Shown here: positions 20,741 to 34,198 of the stretch, one piece after another
Layout: the number at the start of each line of letters is the position of its first letter
How positions within the stretch are numbered: position 1 is the stretch's first letter
Source of the DNA: Aphelocoma coerulescens
Lineage: Eukaryota; Chordata; Aves; Passeriformes; Corvidae
Length of the DNA: 64,000 bases
NCBI RefSeq assembly: GCF_041296385.1
Contig: NW_027183508.1
Span: forward strand, 248,001 to 312,000
Direction: 5' to 3'
Translations under genes and position numbers: made by a program
Notes under the pieces: model-generated
Seen by the model: the letters and a program-made list of their open reading frames with translations, nothing else
Database searches by the model: none
What the model was told of the DNA's origin: nothing

Positions 20741-23008
20741 GGATCCTGAGTGTGGGAGAGGCAAGGCTTAGGATGGTGCGTAGAGCTGAGAAGGAAAGTG
20801 CCGAGAGCAGCGTGTGTGCTGCTGCTTTGAGGGGTGCAGTTGAAGTTGTAGGCAGCAAGAGCTTTCTCAGCTGGCCCTTTTGTGAGCTCTGCTTTTGCCA
20901 GATGACTTCCATCTTACCCTCTTACCATCTTAGCCTCTCATTTTTGCATATCCCAAACCCCCTTCCAAACATCCAGCAGCTGCTTGTAAAGAAGAAGTCC
21001 TAGAACAAAAAGCCAGTGCTGCCTTTCATAGCCCCTTTGCTGTCTATGAAGTAGAGGAAAGAAGCTAGTGAGACGCACTTTCTTTCTCAACTCCATAGAG
21101 CGCATCCTTCTCTCAAGGTGGCAGAGTCCTTGGCGGAAGTGAAGCATCTGCAGCTGCAGTTCAGACTGAGAGATGTGCCAGGACAGGAAACATTTGCTGA
21201 CCTTCCCTGTTCCCTGTGCAACATGATTCTCGCATCCCAGTCACTTTCACATACCTTCGGTATCCCTGAGTCCAAGCAGCTAAAGCTCACAGAGACAGAA
21301 GTGTCAGGAAGGAAAACGTTGCAAAAGCACCCCCTTCTCTTATCAGCATATAAATTGTGCACAACAGGCTGCGGCACCGAACCTTCCTTCTCAGATAGAC
21401 ATGCCATCACACTTTTCACTCTTGCAGCTCGGTTGAAAAGCTCCAGCAGCTGCTCCCGCAATAGCAAAAGGTTCTAGAAGTGAAAGCCAGTTTGGGGCTG
21501 CACCTTCTCCTTGCCGCATGTAAGCCACACCAAACTCCCTGATGCACTCTGTCCTCCCCTTCTCAAAGGAGTAGACGGTGGCATCAGGACACACCTGTGT
21601 CCCAGCAGCTGGGTGCCCAGCCGGGAGCAGGAGCAGGGCTGGGGCTGCTCCCAAAGTTGCCCCGCCCCAATGCCAGAGCCGGACATATGCTGAGGGGGGG
21701 CTGGATCAGGCTTTATTGTCCAGCTGCATGCCAGGAGTGAGCACAAAATCTACCTGCATTCTCTGCAGCATGCCATCCTGGAGCAGAGCCATTGCCAAAG
21801 GAAGCCGTGAGCCCGTGCCAAGCCAGTGCCGGAGTGGGATCCTAGCAGCACCTGTGGAAGCCGGGAGAGAGGAGCCCACCTGGAGCAGGTTCGTGCAGGA
21901 TTAATCATCCCGTGGCTTCCCACCAGGGTCCTGTTGCTTCCAAAAGGCCCCACAGTGTCACTGTGGCCCCTCGGTTCCACCAGGTTCCATAGCGTCACTG
22001 TGGTGCCCAGGGTTCCGTCAGCTTCGCCAGCATCCCCACGGTCTGCAGAGCTCCCCGAGCTTCTGTGGTGTCACAGTGGAGGCAGGGTTGCATCAGGTTC
22101 CATAGCATCAGCACGGTCTCCAGGGCTCCCAGAGGTTCTGTGGTGTCACAGTGGAGGCAGGGTTGCATCAGGTTCCATAGCATCACCACAGTCTCCAGGG
22201 CTCCCTGAGCTTCTGTGGTGTCACAGTGGAGGCAGGGTTGCATCAGGTTCCATAGCATCAGCACGGTCTCCAGAGCTCCCAGAGGTTCTGTGGTGTCACA
22301 GAGGAGGCAGGGTTGCATCAGGTTCCATAGCATCAGCACGGTCTCCAGGGCTCCAAGAGCTTCTGTGGTGTCACAGAGGAGGCAGGGTTGCATCAGGTTC
22401 AATAGCATCAGCACAGTCTCAAGGGCTCCCCTGAGCTTCTGTGGTGGTGTCACAGAGGAGCCAGGCTTCCTTGTAGTTCCCCAGCATCACAAAGGCTCTC
22501 CTGGGAGCCACGGGTCACAAAGCACCGTGGGCTCTGTGCAGCCCCGCTGTGTCACAATGGCCGCTGGCTTCCACGAGCCCCCGCAATGTCCCAGTGGGCC
22601 CCGTGGCTTTAGGAGTGGGTGGCTGGGAGTTGGTGCCAGCGGCTGGGGGAGCAGCAGCAGGGACTGTGTGTGGACAGTGCCATGGCCACTTGTGTGGCCA
22701 CTGGTGTCTCTGTGCCAGGCACAGCCGTGGTGTGTAACACCGGCTCTGGGTCCTTTGGCTGTGCAGGTGGCAGTCACGGCCTGGAGCAGGGCTGCTCCCG
22801 GGGGACAGCCTGGGGCAGGAGGCTGCTGGAGATTCATTCCCCACACTCCTTGTCATGAGGTGCTCAGAGTGATTGGAAAGGCTGTTGGCAGCAGGCAGTT
22901 CTCTGGGTTCAAGCTGTGGAGCTGTCAGCGGGAATGCAAAGGCCAAGCTGGTGAGCCTTTTGTCCTGGTGCCTTTAGTGTGTGAGCAGTCCCTGGTGCCG
23001 TTGTCTTT
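20741..23008 (+). repeat. U10, full 2268-bp unit
   Basis: Minisatellite 22063-22438; the last monomer carries private changes at 22415 (G to A at a CpG) and 22421 (C to A). Another private change at 22586 (G to A). Third monomer has GAGCTCC. Confidence 0.98.
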
Positions 23009-25276
23009 GGATCCTGAGTGTGGGAGAGGCAAGGCTTAGGATGATGCGTAGAGCTGAGAAGGAAAGTGCCGAGAGCAGCGTGTGTGCTGCTGCTTTGAGG
23101 GGTGCAGTTGAAGTTGTAGGCAGCAAGAGCTTTCTCAGCTGGCCCTTTTGTGAGCTCTGCTTTTGCCAGATGACTTCCATCTTACCCTCTTACCATCTTA
23201 GCCTCTCATTTTTGCATACCCCAAACCCCCTTCCAAACATCCAGCAGCTGCTTGTAAAGAAGAAGTCCTAGAACAAAAAGCCAGTGCTGCCTTTCATAGC
23301 CCCTTTGCTGTCTATGAAGTAGAGGAAAGAAGCTAGTGAGACGCACTTTCTTTCTCAACTCCATAGAGCGCATCCTTCTCTCAAGGTGGCAGAGTCCTTG
23401 GCGGAAGTGAAGCATCTGCAGCTGCAGTTCAGACTGAGAGATGTGCCAGGACAGGAAACATTTGCTGACCTTCCCTGTTCCCTGTGCAACATGATTCTCG
23501 CATCCCAGTCACTTTCACATACCTTCGGTATCCCTGAGTCCAAGCAGCTAAAGCTCACAGAGACAGAAGTGTCAGGAAGGAAAACGTTGCAAAAGCACCC
23601 CCTTCTCTTATCAGCATATAAATTGTGCACAACAGGCTGCGGCACCGAACCTTCCTTCTCAGATAGACATGCCATCACACTTTTCACTCTTGCAGCTCGG
23701 TTGAAAAGCTCCAGCAGCTGCTCCCGCAATAGCAAAAGGTTCTAGAAGTGAAAGCCAGTTTGGGGCTGCACCTTCTCCTTGCCGCATGTAAGCCACACCA
23801 AACTCCCTGATGCACTCTGTCCTCCCCTTCTCAAAGGAGTAGACGGTGGCATCAGGACACACCTGTGTCCCAGCAGCTGGGTGCCCAGCCGGGAGCAGGA
23901 GCAGGGCTGGGGCTGCTCCCAAAGTTGCCCCGCCCCAATGCCAGAGCCGGACATATGCTGAGGGGGGGCTGGATCAGGCTTTATTGTCCAGCTGCATGCC
24001 AGGAGTGAGCACAAAATCTACCTGCATTCTCTGCAGCATGCCATCCTGGAGCAGAGCCATTGCCAAAGGAAGCCGTGAGCCCGTGCCAAGCCAGTGCCGG
24101 AATGGGATCCTAGCAGCACCTGTGGAAGCCGGGAGAGAGGAGCCCACCTGGAGCAGGTTCGTGCAGGATTAATCATCCCGTGGCTTCCCACCAGGGTCCT
24201 GTTGCTTCCAAAAGGCCCCACAGTGTCACTGTGGCCCCTCGGTTCCACCAGGTTCCATAGCGTCACTGTGGTGCCCAGGGTTCCGTCAGCTTCGCCAGCA
24301 TCCCCACGGTCTGCAGAGCTCCCCGAGCTTCTGTGGTGTCACAGTGGAGGCAGGGTTGCATCAGGTTCCATAGCATCAGCACGGTCTCCAGGGCTCCCAG
24401 AGGTTCTGTGGTGTCACAGTGGAGGCAGGGTTGCATCAGGTTCCATAGCATCACCACAGTCTCCAGGGCTCCCAGAGGTTCTGTGGTGTCACAGAGGAGG
24501 CAGGGTTGCATCAGGTTCCATAGCATCAGCACGGTCTCCAGAGCTCCCAGAGGTTCTGTGGTGTCACAGAGGAGGCAGGGTTGCATCAGGTTCCATAGCA
24601 TCACCACGGTCTCCAGGGCTCCAAGAGCTTCTGTGGTGTCACAGAGGAGGCAGGGTTGCATCAGGTTCAATAGCATCAGCACGGTCTCCAGGGCTCCCCT
24701 GAGCTTCTGTGGTGGTGTCACAGAGGAGCCAGGCTTCCTTGTAGTTCCCCAGCATCACAAAGGCTCTCCTGGGAGCCACGGGTCACAAAGCACCGTGGGC
24801 TCTGTGCAGCCCCGCTGTGTCACAATGGCCGCTGGCTTCCACGAGCCCCCGCAGTGTCCCAGTGGGCCCCGTGGCTTTAGGAGTGGGTGGCTGGGAGTTG
24901 GTGCCAGCGGCTGGGGGAGCAGCAGCAGGGACTGTGTGTGGACAGTGCCATGGCCACTTGTGTGGCCACTGGTGTCTCTGTGCCAGGCACAGCCGTGGTG
25001 TGTAACACCGGCTCTGGGTCCTTTGGCTGTGCAGGTGGCAGTCACGGCCTGGAGCAGGGCTGCTCCCGGGGGACAGCCTGGGGCAGGAGGCTGCTGGAGA
25101 TTCATTCCCCACACTCCTTGTCATGAGGTGCTCAGAGTGATTGGAAAGGCTGTTGGCAGCAGGCAGTTCTCTGGGTTCAAGCTGTGGAGCTGTCAGCGGG
25201 AATGCAAAGGCCAAGCTGGTGAGCCTTTTGTCCTGGTGCCTTTAGTGTGTGAGCAGTCCCTGGTGCCGTTGTCTTT
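23009..25276 (+). repeat. U11, full 2268-bp unit
   Basis: Minisatellite 24331-24706, in which the second monomer ends in the CCCAGAGGTT form, unlike nearly all other units. Private changes at 23044 (G to A), 23219 (T to C) and 24102 (G to A). Confidence 0.98.
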
Positions 25277-27544
25277 GGATCCTGAGTGTGGGAGAGGCAA
25301 GGCTTAGGATGGTGCGTAGAGCTGAGAAGGAAAGTGCCGAGAGCAGCGTGTGTGCTGCTGCTTTGAGGGGTGCAGTTGAAGTTGTAGGCAGCAAGAGCTT
25401 TCTCAGCTGGCCCTTTTGTGAGCTCTGCTTTTGCCAGATGACTTCCATCTTACCCTCTTACCATCTTAGCCTCTCATTTTTGCATATCCCAAACCCCCTT
25501 CCAAACATCCAGCAGCTGCTTGTAAAGAAGAAGTCCTAGAACAAAAAGCCAGTGCTGCCTTTCATAGCCCCTTTGCTGTCTATGAAGTAGAGGAAAGAAG
25601 CTAGTGAGACGCACTTTCTTTCTCAACTCCATAGAGCGCATCCTTCTCTCAAGGTGGCAGAGTCCTTGGCGGAAGTGAAGCATCTGCAGCTGCAGTTCAG
25701 ACTGAGAGATGTGCCAGGACAGGAAACATTTGCTGACCTTCCCTGTTCCCTGTGCAACATGATTCTCGCATCCCAGTCACTTTCACATACCTTCGGTATC
25801 CCTGAGTCCAAGCAGCTAAAGCTCACAGAGACAGAAGTGTCAGGAAGGAAAACGTTGCAAAAGCACCCCCTTCTCTTATCAGCATATAAATTGTGCACAA
25901 CAGGCTGCGGCACCGAACCTTCCTTCTCAGATAGACATGCCATCACACTTTTCACTCTTGCAGCTCGGTTGAAAAGCTCCAGCAGCTGCTCCCGCAATAG
26001 CAAAAGGTTCTAGAAGTGAAAGCCAGTTTGGGGCTGCACCTTCTCCTTGCCGCATGTAAGCCACACCAAACTCCCTGATGCACTCTGTCCTCCCCTTCTC
26101 AAAGGAGTAGACGGTGGCATCAGGACACACCTGTGTCCCAGCAGCTGGGTGCCCAGCCGGGAGCAGGAGCAGGGCTGGGGCTGCTCCCAAAGTTGCCCCG
26201 CCCCAATGCCAGAGCCGGACATATGCTGAGGGGGGGCTGGATCAGGCTTTATTGTCCAGCTGCATGCCAGGAGTGAGCACAAAATCTACCTGCATTCTCT
26301 GCAGCATGCCATCCTGGAGCAGAGCCATTGCCAAAGGAAGCCGTGAGCCCGTGCCAAGCCAGTGCCGGAGTGGGATCCTAGCAGCACCTGTGGAAGCCGG
26401 GAGAGAGGAGCCCACCTGGAGCAGGTTCGTGCAGGATTAATCATCCCGTGGCTTCCCACCAGGGTCCTGTTGCTTCCAAAAGGCCCCACAGTGTCACTGT
26501 GGCCCCTCGGTTCCACCAGGTTCCATAGCGTCACTGTGGTGCCCAGGGTTCCGTCAGCTTCGCCAGCATCCCCACGGTCTGCAGAGCTCCCCGAGCTTCT
26601 GTGGTGTCACAGTGGAGGCAGGGTTGCATCAGGTTCCATAGCATCAGCACGGTCTCCAGGGCTCCCAGAGGTTCTGTGGTGTCACAGTGGAGGCAGGGTT
26701 GCATCAGGTTCCATAGCATCAGCACAGTCTCCAGGGCTCCCTGAGCTTCTGTGGTGTCACAGTGGAGGCAGGGTTGCATCAGGTTCCATAGCATCAGCAC
26801 GGTCTCCAGGGCTCCCAGAGGTTCTGTGGTGTCACAGAGGAGGCAGGGTTGCATCAGGTTCCATAGCATCACCACGGTCTCCAGGGCTCCAAGAGCTTCT
26901 GTGGTGTCACAGAGGAGGCAGGGTTGCATCAGGTTCAATAGCATCAGCACGGTCTCCAGGGCTCCCCTGAGCTTCTGTGGTGGTGTCACAGAGGAGCCAG
27001 GCTTCCTTGTAGTTCCCCAGCATCACAAAGGCTCTCCTGGGAGCCACGGGTCACAAAGCACCGTGGGCTCTGTGCAGCCCCGCTGTGTCACAATGGCCGC
27101 TGGCTTCCACGAGCCCCCGCAGTGTCCCAGTGGGCCCCGTGGCTTTAGGAGTGGGTGGCTGGGAGTTGGTGCCAGCGGCTGGGGGAGCAGCAGCAGGGAC
27201 TGTGTGTGGACAGTGCCATGGCCACTTGTGTGGCCACTGGTGTCTCTGTGCCAGGCACAGCCGTGGTGTGTAACACCGGCTCTGGGTCCTTTGGCTGTGC
27301 AGGTGGCAGTCACGGCCTGGAGCAGGGCTGCTCCCAGGGGACAGCCTGGGGCAGGAGGCTGCTGGAGATTCATTCCCCACACTCCTTGTCATGAGGTGCT
27401 CAGAGTGATTGGAAAGGCTGTTGGCAGCAGGCAGTTCTCTGGGTTCAAGCTGTGGAGCTGTCAGCGGGAATGCAAAGGCCAAGCTGGTGAGCCTTTTGTC
27501 CTGGTGCCTTTAGTGTGTGAGCAGTCCCTGGTGCCGTTGTCTTT
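25277..27544 (+). repeat. U12, full 2268-bp unit
   Basis: Minisatellite 26599-26974, second monomer with CAGCACAG (shared with U13, U14, U20, U21, U23). A private CpG-to-CpA change at 27336 destroys the SmaI site found in the other units. Confidence 0.98.
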
Positions 27545-29737
27545 GGATCCTGAGTGTGGGAGAGGCAAGGCTTAGGATGGTGCGTAGAGCTGAGAAGGAA
27601 AGTGCCGAGACCAGCGTGTGTGCTGCTGCTTTGAGGGGTGCAGTTGAAGTTGTAGGCAGCAAGAGCTTTCTCAGCTGGCCCTTTTGTGAGCTCTGCTTTT
27701 GCCAGATGACTTCCATCTTACCCTCTTACCATCTTAGCCTCTCATTTTTGCATATCCCAAACCCCCTTCCAAACATCCAGCAGCTGCTTGTAAAGAAGAA
27801 GTCCTAGAACAAAAAGCCAGTGCTGCCTTTCATAGCCCCTTTGCTGTCTATGAAGTAGAGGAAAGAAGCTAGTGAGACGCACTTTCTTTCTCAACTCCAT
27901 AGAGCGCATCCTTCTCTCAAGGTGGCAGAGTCCTTGGCGGAAGTGAAGCATCTGCAGCTGCAGTTCAGACTGAGAGATGTGCCAGGACAGGAAACATTTG
28001 CTGACCTTCCCTGTTCCCTGTGCAACATGATTCTCGCATCCCAGTCACTTTCACATACCTTCGGTATCCCTGAGTCCAAGCAGCTAAAGCTCACAGAGAC
28101 AGAAGTGTCAGGAAGGAAAACGTTGCAAAAGCACCCCCTTCTCTTATCAGCATATAAATTGTGCACAACAGGCTGCGGCACCGAACCTTCCTTCTCAGAT
28201 AGACATGCCATCACACTTTTCACTCTTGCAGCTCGGTTGAAAAGCTCCAGCAGCTGCTCCCGCAATAGCAAAAGGTTCTAGAAGTGAAAGCCAGTTTGGG
28301 GCTGCACCTTCTCCTTGCCGCATGTAAGCCACACCAAACTCCCTGATGCACTCTGTCCTCCCCTTCTCAAAGGAGTAGACGGTGGCATCAGGACACACCT
28401 GTGTCCCAGCAGCTGGGTGCCCAGCCGGGAGCAGGAGCAGGGCTGGGGCTGCTCCCAAAGTTGCCCCGCCCCAATGCCAGAGCCGGACATATGCTGAGGG
28501 GGGGCTGGATCAGGCTTTATTGTCCAGCTGCATGCCAGGAGTGAGCACAAAATCTACCTGCATTCTCTGCAGCATGCCATCCTGGAGCAGAGCCATTGCC
28601 AAAGGAAGCCGTGAGCCCGTGCCAAGCCAGTGCCGGAGTGGGATCCTAGCAGCACCTGTGGAAGCCGGGAGAGAGGAGCCCACCTGGAGCAGGTTCGTGC
28701 AGGATTAATCATCCCGTGGCTTCCCACCAGGGTCCTGTTGCTTCCAAAAGGCCCCACAGTGTCACTGTGGCCCCTCGGTTCCACCAGGTTCCATAGCGTC
28801 ACTGTGGTGCCCAGGGTTCCGTCAGCTTCGCCAGCATCCCCACGGTCTGCAGAGCTCCCCGAGCTTCTGTGGTGTCACAGTGGAGGCAGGGTTGCATCAG
28901 GTTCCATAGCATCAGCACGGTCTCCAGGGCTCCCAGAGGTTCTGTGGTGTCACAGTGGAGGCAGGGTTGCATCAGGTTCCATAGCATCAGCACAGTCTCC
29001 AGGGCTCCCTGAGCTTCTGTGGTGTCACAGTGGAGGCAGGGTTGCATCAGGTTCCATAGCATCAGCACGGTCTCCAGGGCTCCCAGAGGTTCTGTGGTGT
29101 CACAGAGGAGGCAGGGTTGCATCAGGTTCCATAGCATCACCACGGTCTCCAGGGCTCCCCTGAGCTTCTGTGGTGGTGTCACAGAGGAGCCAGGCTTCCT
29201 TGTAGTTCCCCAGCATCACAAAGGCTCTCCTGGGAGCCACGGGTCACAAAGCACCGTGGGCTCTGTGCAGCCCCGCTGTGTCACAATGGCCGCTGGCTTC
29301 CACGAGCCCCCGCAGTGTCCCAGTGGGCCCCGTGGCTTTAGGAGTGGGTGGCTGGGAGTTGGTGCCAGCGGCTGGGGGAGCAGCAGCAGGGACTGTGTGT
29401 GGACAGTGCCATGGCCACTTGTGTGGCCACTGGTGTCTCTGTGCCAGGCACAGCCGTGGTGTGTAACACCAGCTCCGGGTCCTTTGGCTGTGCAGGTGGC
29501 AGTCACGGCCTGGAGCAGGGCTGCTCCCGGGGGACAGCCTGGGGCAGGAGGCTGCTGGAGATTCATTCCCCACACTCCTTGTCATGAGGTGCTCAGAGTG
29601 ATTGGAAAGGCTGTTGGCAGCAGGCAGTTCTCTGGGTTCAAGCTGTGGAGCTGTCAGCGGGAATGCAAAGGCCAAGCTGGTGAGCCTTTTGTCCTGGTGC
29701 CTTTAGTGTGTGAGCAGTCCCTGGTGCCGTTGTCTTT
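27545..29737 (+). repeat. U13, short 2193-bp unit (four monomers)
   Basis: Minisatellite 28867-29167 has four monomers; the fifth type (with TTCAATAGC) is missing and the fourth runs straight into the 3' flank. Private changes at 27611 (G to C) and 29471 (G to A). Carries the CTCCGGG allele near its end. Confidence 0.98.
28867..29167 (+). repeat. Contracted minisatellite, four monomers (U13)
   Basis: Lacks the TTCAATAGC-type last monomer; the fourth monomer (CACCACGG type) joins the CCCCTGAGCTT 3' end directly. Same junction in U14 (31060-31360) and U24 (53590-53890). Confidence 0.95.
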
Positions 29738-31930
29738 GGATCCTGAGTGTGGGAGAGGCAAGGCTTAGGATGGTGCGTAGAGCTGAGAAGGAAAGTGCCG
29801 AGAGCAGCGTGTGTGCTGCTGCTTTGAGGGGTGCAGTTGAAGTTGTAGGCAGCAAGAGCTTTCTCAGCTGGCCCTTTTGTGAGCTCTGCTTTTGCCAGAT
29901 GACTTCCATCTTACCCTCTTACCATCTTAGCCTCTCATTTTTGCATATCCCAAACCCCCTTCCAAACATCCAGCAGCTGCTTGTAAAGAAGAAGTCCTAG
30001 AACAAAAAGCCAGTGCTGCCTTTCATAGCCCCTTTGCTGTCTATGAAGTAGAGGAAAGAAGCTAGTGAGACGCACTTTCTTTCTCAACTCCATAGAGCGC
30101 ATCCTTCTCTCAAGGTGGCAGAGTCCTTGGCGGAAGTGAAGCATCTGCAGCTGCAGTTCAGACTGAGAGATGTGCCAGGACAGGAAACATTTGCTGACCT
30201 TCCCTGTTCCCTGTGCAACATGATTCTCGCATCCCAGTCACTTTCACACACCTTCGGTACCCCTGAGTCCAAGCAGCTAAAGCTCACAGAGACAGAAGTG
30301 TCAGGAAGGAAAACGTTGCAAAAGCACCCCCTTCTCTTATCAGCATATAAATTGTGCACAACAGGCTGCGGCACCGAACCTTCCTTCTCAGATAGACATG
30401 CCATCACACTTTTCACTCTTGCAGCTCGGTTGAAAAGCTCCAGCAGCTGCTCCCGCAATAGCAAAAGGTTCTAGAAGTGAAAGCCAGTTTGGGGCTGCAC
30501 CTTCTCCTTGCCGCATGTAAGCCACACCAAACTCCCTGATGCACTCTGTCCTCCCCTTCTCAAAGGAGTAGACGGTGGCATCAGGACACACCTGTGTCCC
30601 AGCAGCTGGGTGCCCAGCCGGGAGCAGGAGCAGGGCTGGGGCTGCTCCCAAAGTTGCCCCGCCCCAATGCCAGAGCCGGACATATGCTGAGGGGGGGCTG
30701 GATCAGGCTTTATTGTCCAGCTGCATGCCAGGAGTGAGCACAAAATCTACCTGCATTCTCTGCAGCATGCCATCCTGGAGCAGAGCCATTGCCAAAGGAA
30801 CCCGTGAGCCCGTGCCAAGCCAGTGCCGGAGTGGGATCCTAGCAGCACCTGTGGAAGCCGGGAGAGAGGAGCCCACCTGGAGCAGGTTCGTGCAGGATTA
30901 ATCATCCCGTGGCTTCCCACCAGGGTCCTGTTGCTTCCAAAAGGCCCCACAGTGTCACTGTGGCCCCTCGGTTCCACCAGGTTCCATAGCGTCACTGTGG
31001 TGCCCAGGGTTCCGTCAGCTTCGCCAGCATCCCCACGGTCTGCAGAGCTCCCCGAGCTTCTGTGGTGTCACAGTGGAGGCAGGGTTGCATCAGGTTCCAT
31101 AGCATCAGCACGGTCTCCAGGGCTCCCAGAGGTTCTGTGGTGTCACAGTGGAGGCAGGGTTGCATCAGGTTCCATAGCATCAGCACAGTCTCCAGGGCTC
31201 CCTGAGCTTCTGTGGTGTCACAGTGGAGGCAGGGTTGCATCAGGTTCCATAGCATCAGCACGGTCTCCAGGGCTCCCAGAGGTTCTGTGGTGTCACAGAG
31301 GAGGCAGGGTTGCATCAGGTTCCATAGCATCACCACGGTCTCCAGGGCTCCCCTGAGCTTCTGTGGTGGTGTCACAGAGGAGCCAGGCTTCCTTGTAGTT
31401 CCCCAGCATCACAAAGGCTCTCCTGGGAGCCACGGGTCACAAAGCACCGTGGGCTCTGTGCAGCCCCGCTGTGTCACAATGGCCGCTGGCTTCCACGAGC
31501 CCCCGCAGTGTCCCAGTGGGCCCCGTGGCTTTAGGAGTGGGTGGCTGGGAGTTGGTGCCAGCGGCTGGGGGAGCAGCAGCAGGGACTGTGTGTGGACAGT
31601 GCCATGGCCACTTGTGTGGCCACTGGTGTCTCTGTGCCAGGCACAGCCGTGGTGTGTAACACCGGCTCCGGGTCCTTTGGCTGTGCAGGTGGCAGTCACG
31701 GCCTGGAGCAGGGCTGCTCCCGGGGGACAGCCTGGGGCAGGAGGCTGCTGGAGATTCATTCCCCACACTCCTTGTCATGAGGTGCTCAGAGTGATTGGAA
31801 AGGCTGTTGGCAGCAGGCAGTTCTCTGGGTTCAAGCTGTGGAGCTGTCAGCGGGAATGCAAAGGCCAAGCTGGTGAGCCTTTTGTCCTGGTGCCTTTAGT
31901 GTGTGAGCAGTCCCTGGTGCCGTTGTCTTT
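29738..31930 (+). repeat. U14, short 2193-bp unit (four monomers), KpnI variant
   Basis: Minisatellite 31060-31360 with the same monomer loss as U13. Has CACACACC plus GGTACC (KpnI) where most units have CACATACC and GGTATC, the GGAACCCG allele upstream of the second BamHI site, and the CTCCGGG allele near its end. Confidence 0.98.
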
Positions 31931-34198
31931 GGATCCTGAGTGTGGGAGAGGCAAGGCTTAGGATGGTGCGTAGAGCTGAGAAGGAAAGTGCCGAGAGCAG
32001 CGTGTGTGCTGCTGCTTTGAGGGGTGCAGTTGAAGTTGTAGGCAGCAAGAGCTTTCTCAGCTGGCCCTTTTGTGAGCTCTGCTTTTGCCAGATGACTTCC
32101 ATCTTACCCTCTTACCATCTTAGCCTCTCATTTTTGCATATCCCAAACCCCCTTCCAAACATCCAGCAGCTGCTTGTAAAGAAGAAGTCCTAGAACAAAA
32201 AGCCAGTGCTGCCTTTCATAGCCCCTTTGCTGTCTATGAAGTAGAGGAAAGAAGCTAGTGAGACGCACTTTCTTTCTCAACTCCATAGAGCGCATCCTTC
32301 TCTCAAGGTGGCAGAGTCCTTGGCGGAAGTGAAGCATCTGCAGCTGCAGTTCAGACTGAGAGATGTGCCAGGACAGGAAACATTTGCTGACCTTCCCTGT
32401 TCCCTGTGCAACATGATTCTCGCATCCCAGTCACTTTCACACACCTTCGGTACCCCTGAGTCCAAGCAGCTAAAGCTCACAGAGACAGAAGTGTCAGGAA
32501 GGAAAACGTTGCAAAAGCACCCCCTTCTCTTATCAGCATATAAATTGTGCACAACAGGCTGCGGCACCGAACCTTCCTTCTCAGATAGACATGCCATCAC
32601 ACTTTTCACTCTTGCAGCTCGGTTGAAAAGCTCCAGCAGCTGCTCCCGCAATAGCAAAAGGTTCTAGAAGTGAAAGCCAGTTTGGGGCTGCACCTTCTCC
32701 TTGCCGCATGTAAGCCACACCAAACTCCCTGATGCACTCTGTCCTCCCCTTCTCAAAGGAGTAGACGGTGGCATCAGGACACACCTGTGTCCCAGCAGCT
32801 GGGTGCCCAGCCGGGAGCAGGAGCAGGGCTGGGGCTGCTCCCAAAGTTGCCCCGCCCCAATGCCAGAGCCGGACATATGCTGAGGGGGGGCTGGATCAGG
32901 CTTTATTGTCCAGCTGCATGCCAGGAGTGAGCACAAAATCTACCTGCATTCTCTGCAGCATGCCATCCTGGAGCAGAGCCATTGCCAAAGGAACCCGTGA
33001 GCCCGTGCCAAGCCAGTGCCGGAGTGGGATCCTAGCAGCACCTGTGGAAGCCGGGAGAGAGGAGCCCACCTGGAGCAGGTTCGTGCAGGATTAATCATCC
33101 CGTGGCTTCCCACCAGGGTCCTGTTGCTTCCAAAAGGCCCCACAGTGTCACTGTGGCCCCTCGGTTCCACCAGGTTCCATAGCGTCACTGTGGTGCCCAG
33201 GGTTCCGTCAGCTTCGCCAGCATCCCCACGGTCTGCAGAGCTCCCCGAGCTTCTGTGGTGTCACAGTGGAGGCAGGGTTGCATCAGGTTCCATAGCATCA
33301 GCACGGTCTCCAGGGCTCCCAGAGGTTCTGTGGTGTCACAGTGGAGGCAGGGTTGCATCAGGTTCCATAGCATCACCACAGTCTCCAGGGCTCCCTGAGC
33401 TTCTGTGGTGTCACAGTGGAGGCAGGGTTGCATCAGGTTCCATAGCATCACCACGGTCTCCAGAGCTCCCAGAGGTTCTGTGGTGTCACAGAGGAGGCAG
33501 GGTTGCATCAGGTTCCATAGCATCACCACGGTCTCCAGGGCTCCAAGAGCTTCTGTGGTGTCACAGAGGAGGCAGGGTTGCATCAGGTTCAATAGCATCA
33601 GCACGGTCTCCAGGGCTCCCCTGAGCTTCTGTGGTGGTGTCACAGAGGAGCCAGGCTTCCTTGTAGTTCCCCAGCATCACAAAGGCTCTCCTGGGAGCCA
33701 CGGGTCACAAAGCACCGTGGGCTCTGTGCAGCCCCGCTGTGTCACAATGGCCGCTGGCTTCCACGAGCCCCCGCAGTGTCCCAGTGGGCCCCGTGGCTTT
33801 AGGAGTGGGTGGCTGGGAGTTGGTGCCAGCGGCTGGGGGAGCAGCAGCAGGGACTGTGTGTGGACAGTGCCATGGCCACTTGTGTGGCCACTGGTGTCTC
33901 TGTGCCAGGCACAGCCGTGGTGTGTAACACCGGCTCTGGGTCCTTTGGCTGTGCAGGTGGCAGTCACGGCCTGGAGCAGGGCTGCTCCCGGGGGACAGCC
34001 TGGGGCAGGAGGCTGCTGGAGATTCATTCCCCACACTCCTTGTCATGAGGTGCTCAGAGTGATTGGAAAGGCTGTTGGCAGCAGGCAGTTCTCTGGGTTC
34101 AAGCTGTGGAGCTGTCAGCGGGAATGCAAAGGCCAAGCTGGTGAGCCTTTTGTCCTGGTGCCTTTAGTGTGTGAGCAGTCCCTGGTGCCGTTGTCTTT
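31931..34198 (+). repeat. U15, full 2268-bp unit, KpnI variant
   Basis: Minisatellite 33253-33628; the third monomer has both CACCACGG and GAGCTCC, a combination shared only with U17. KpnI and GGAACCCG alleles present. Confidence 0.98.
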
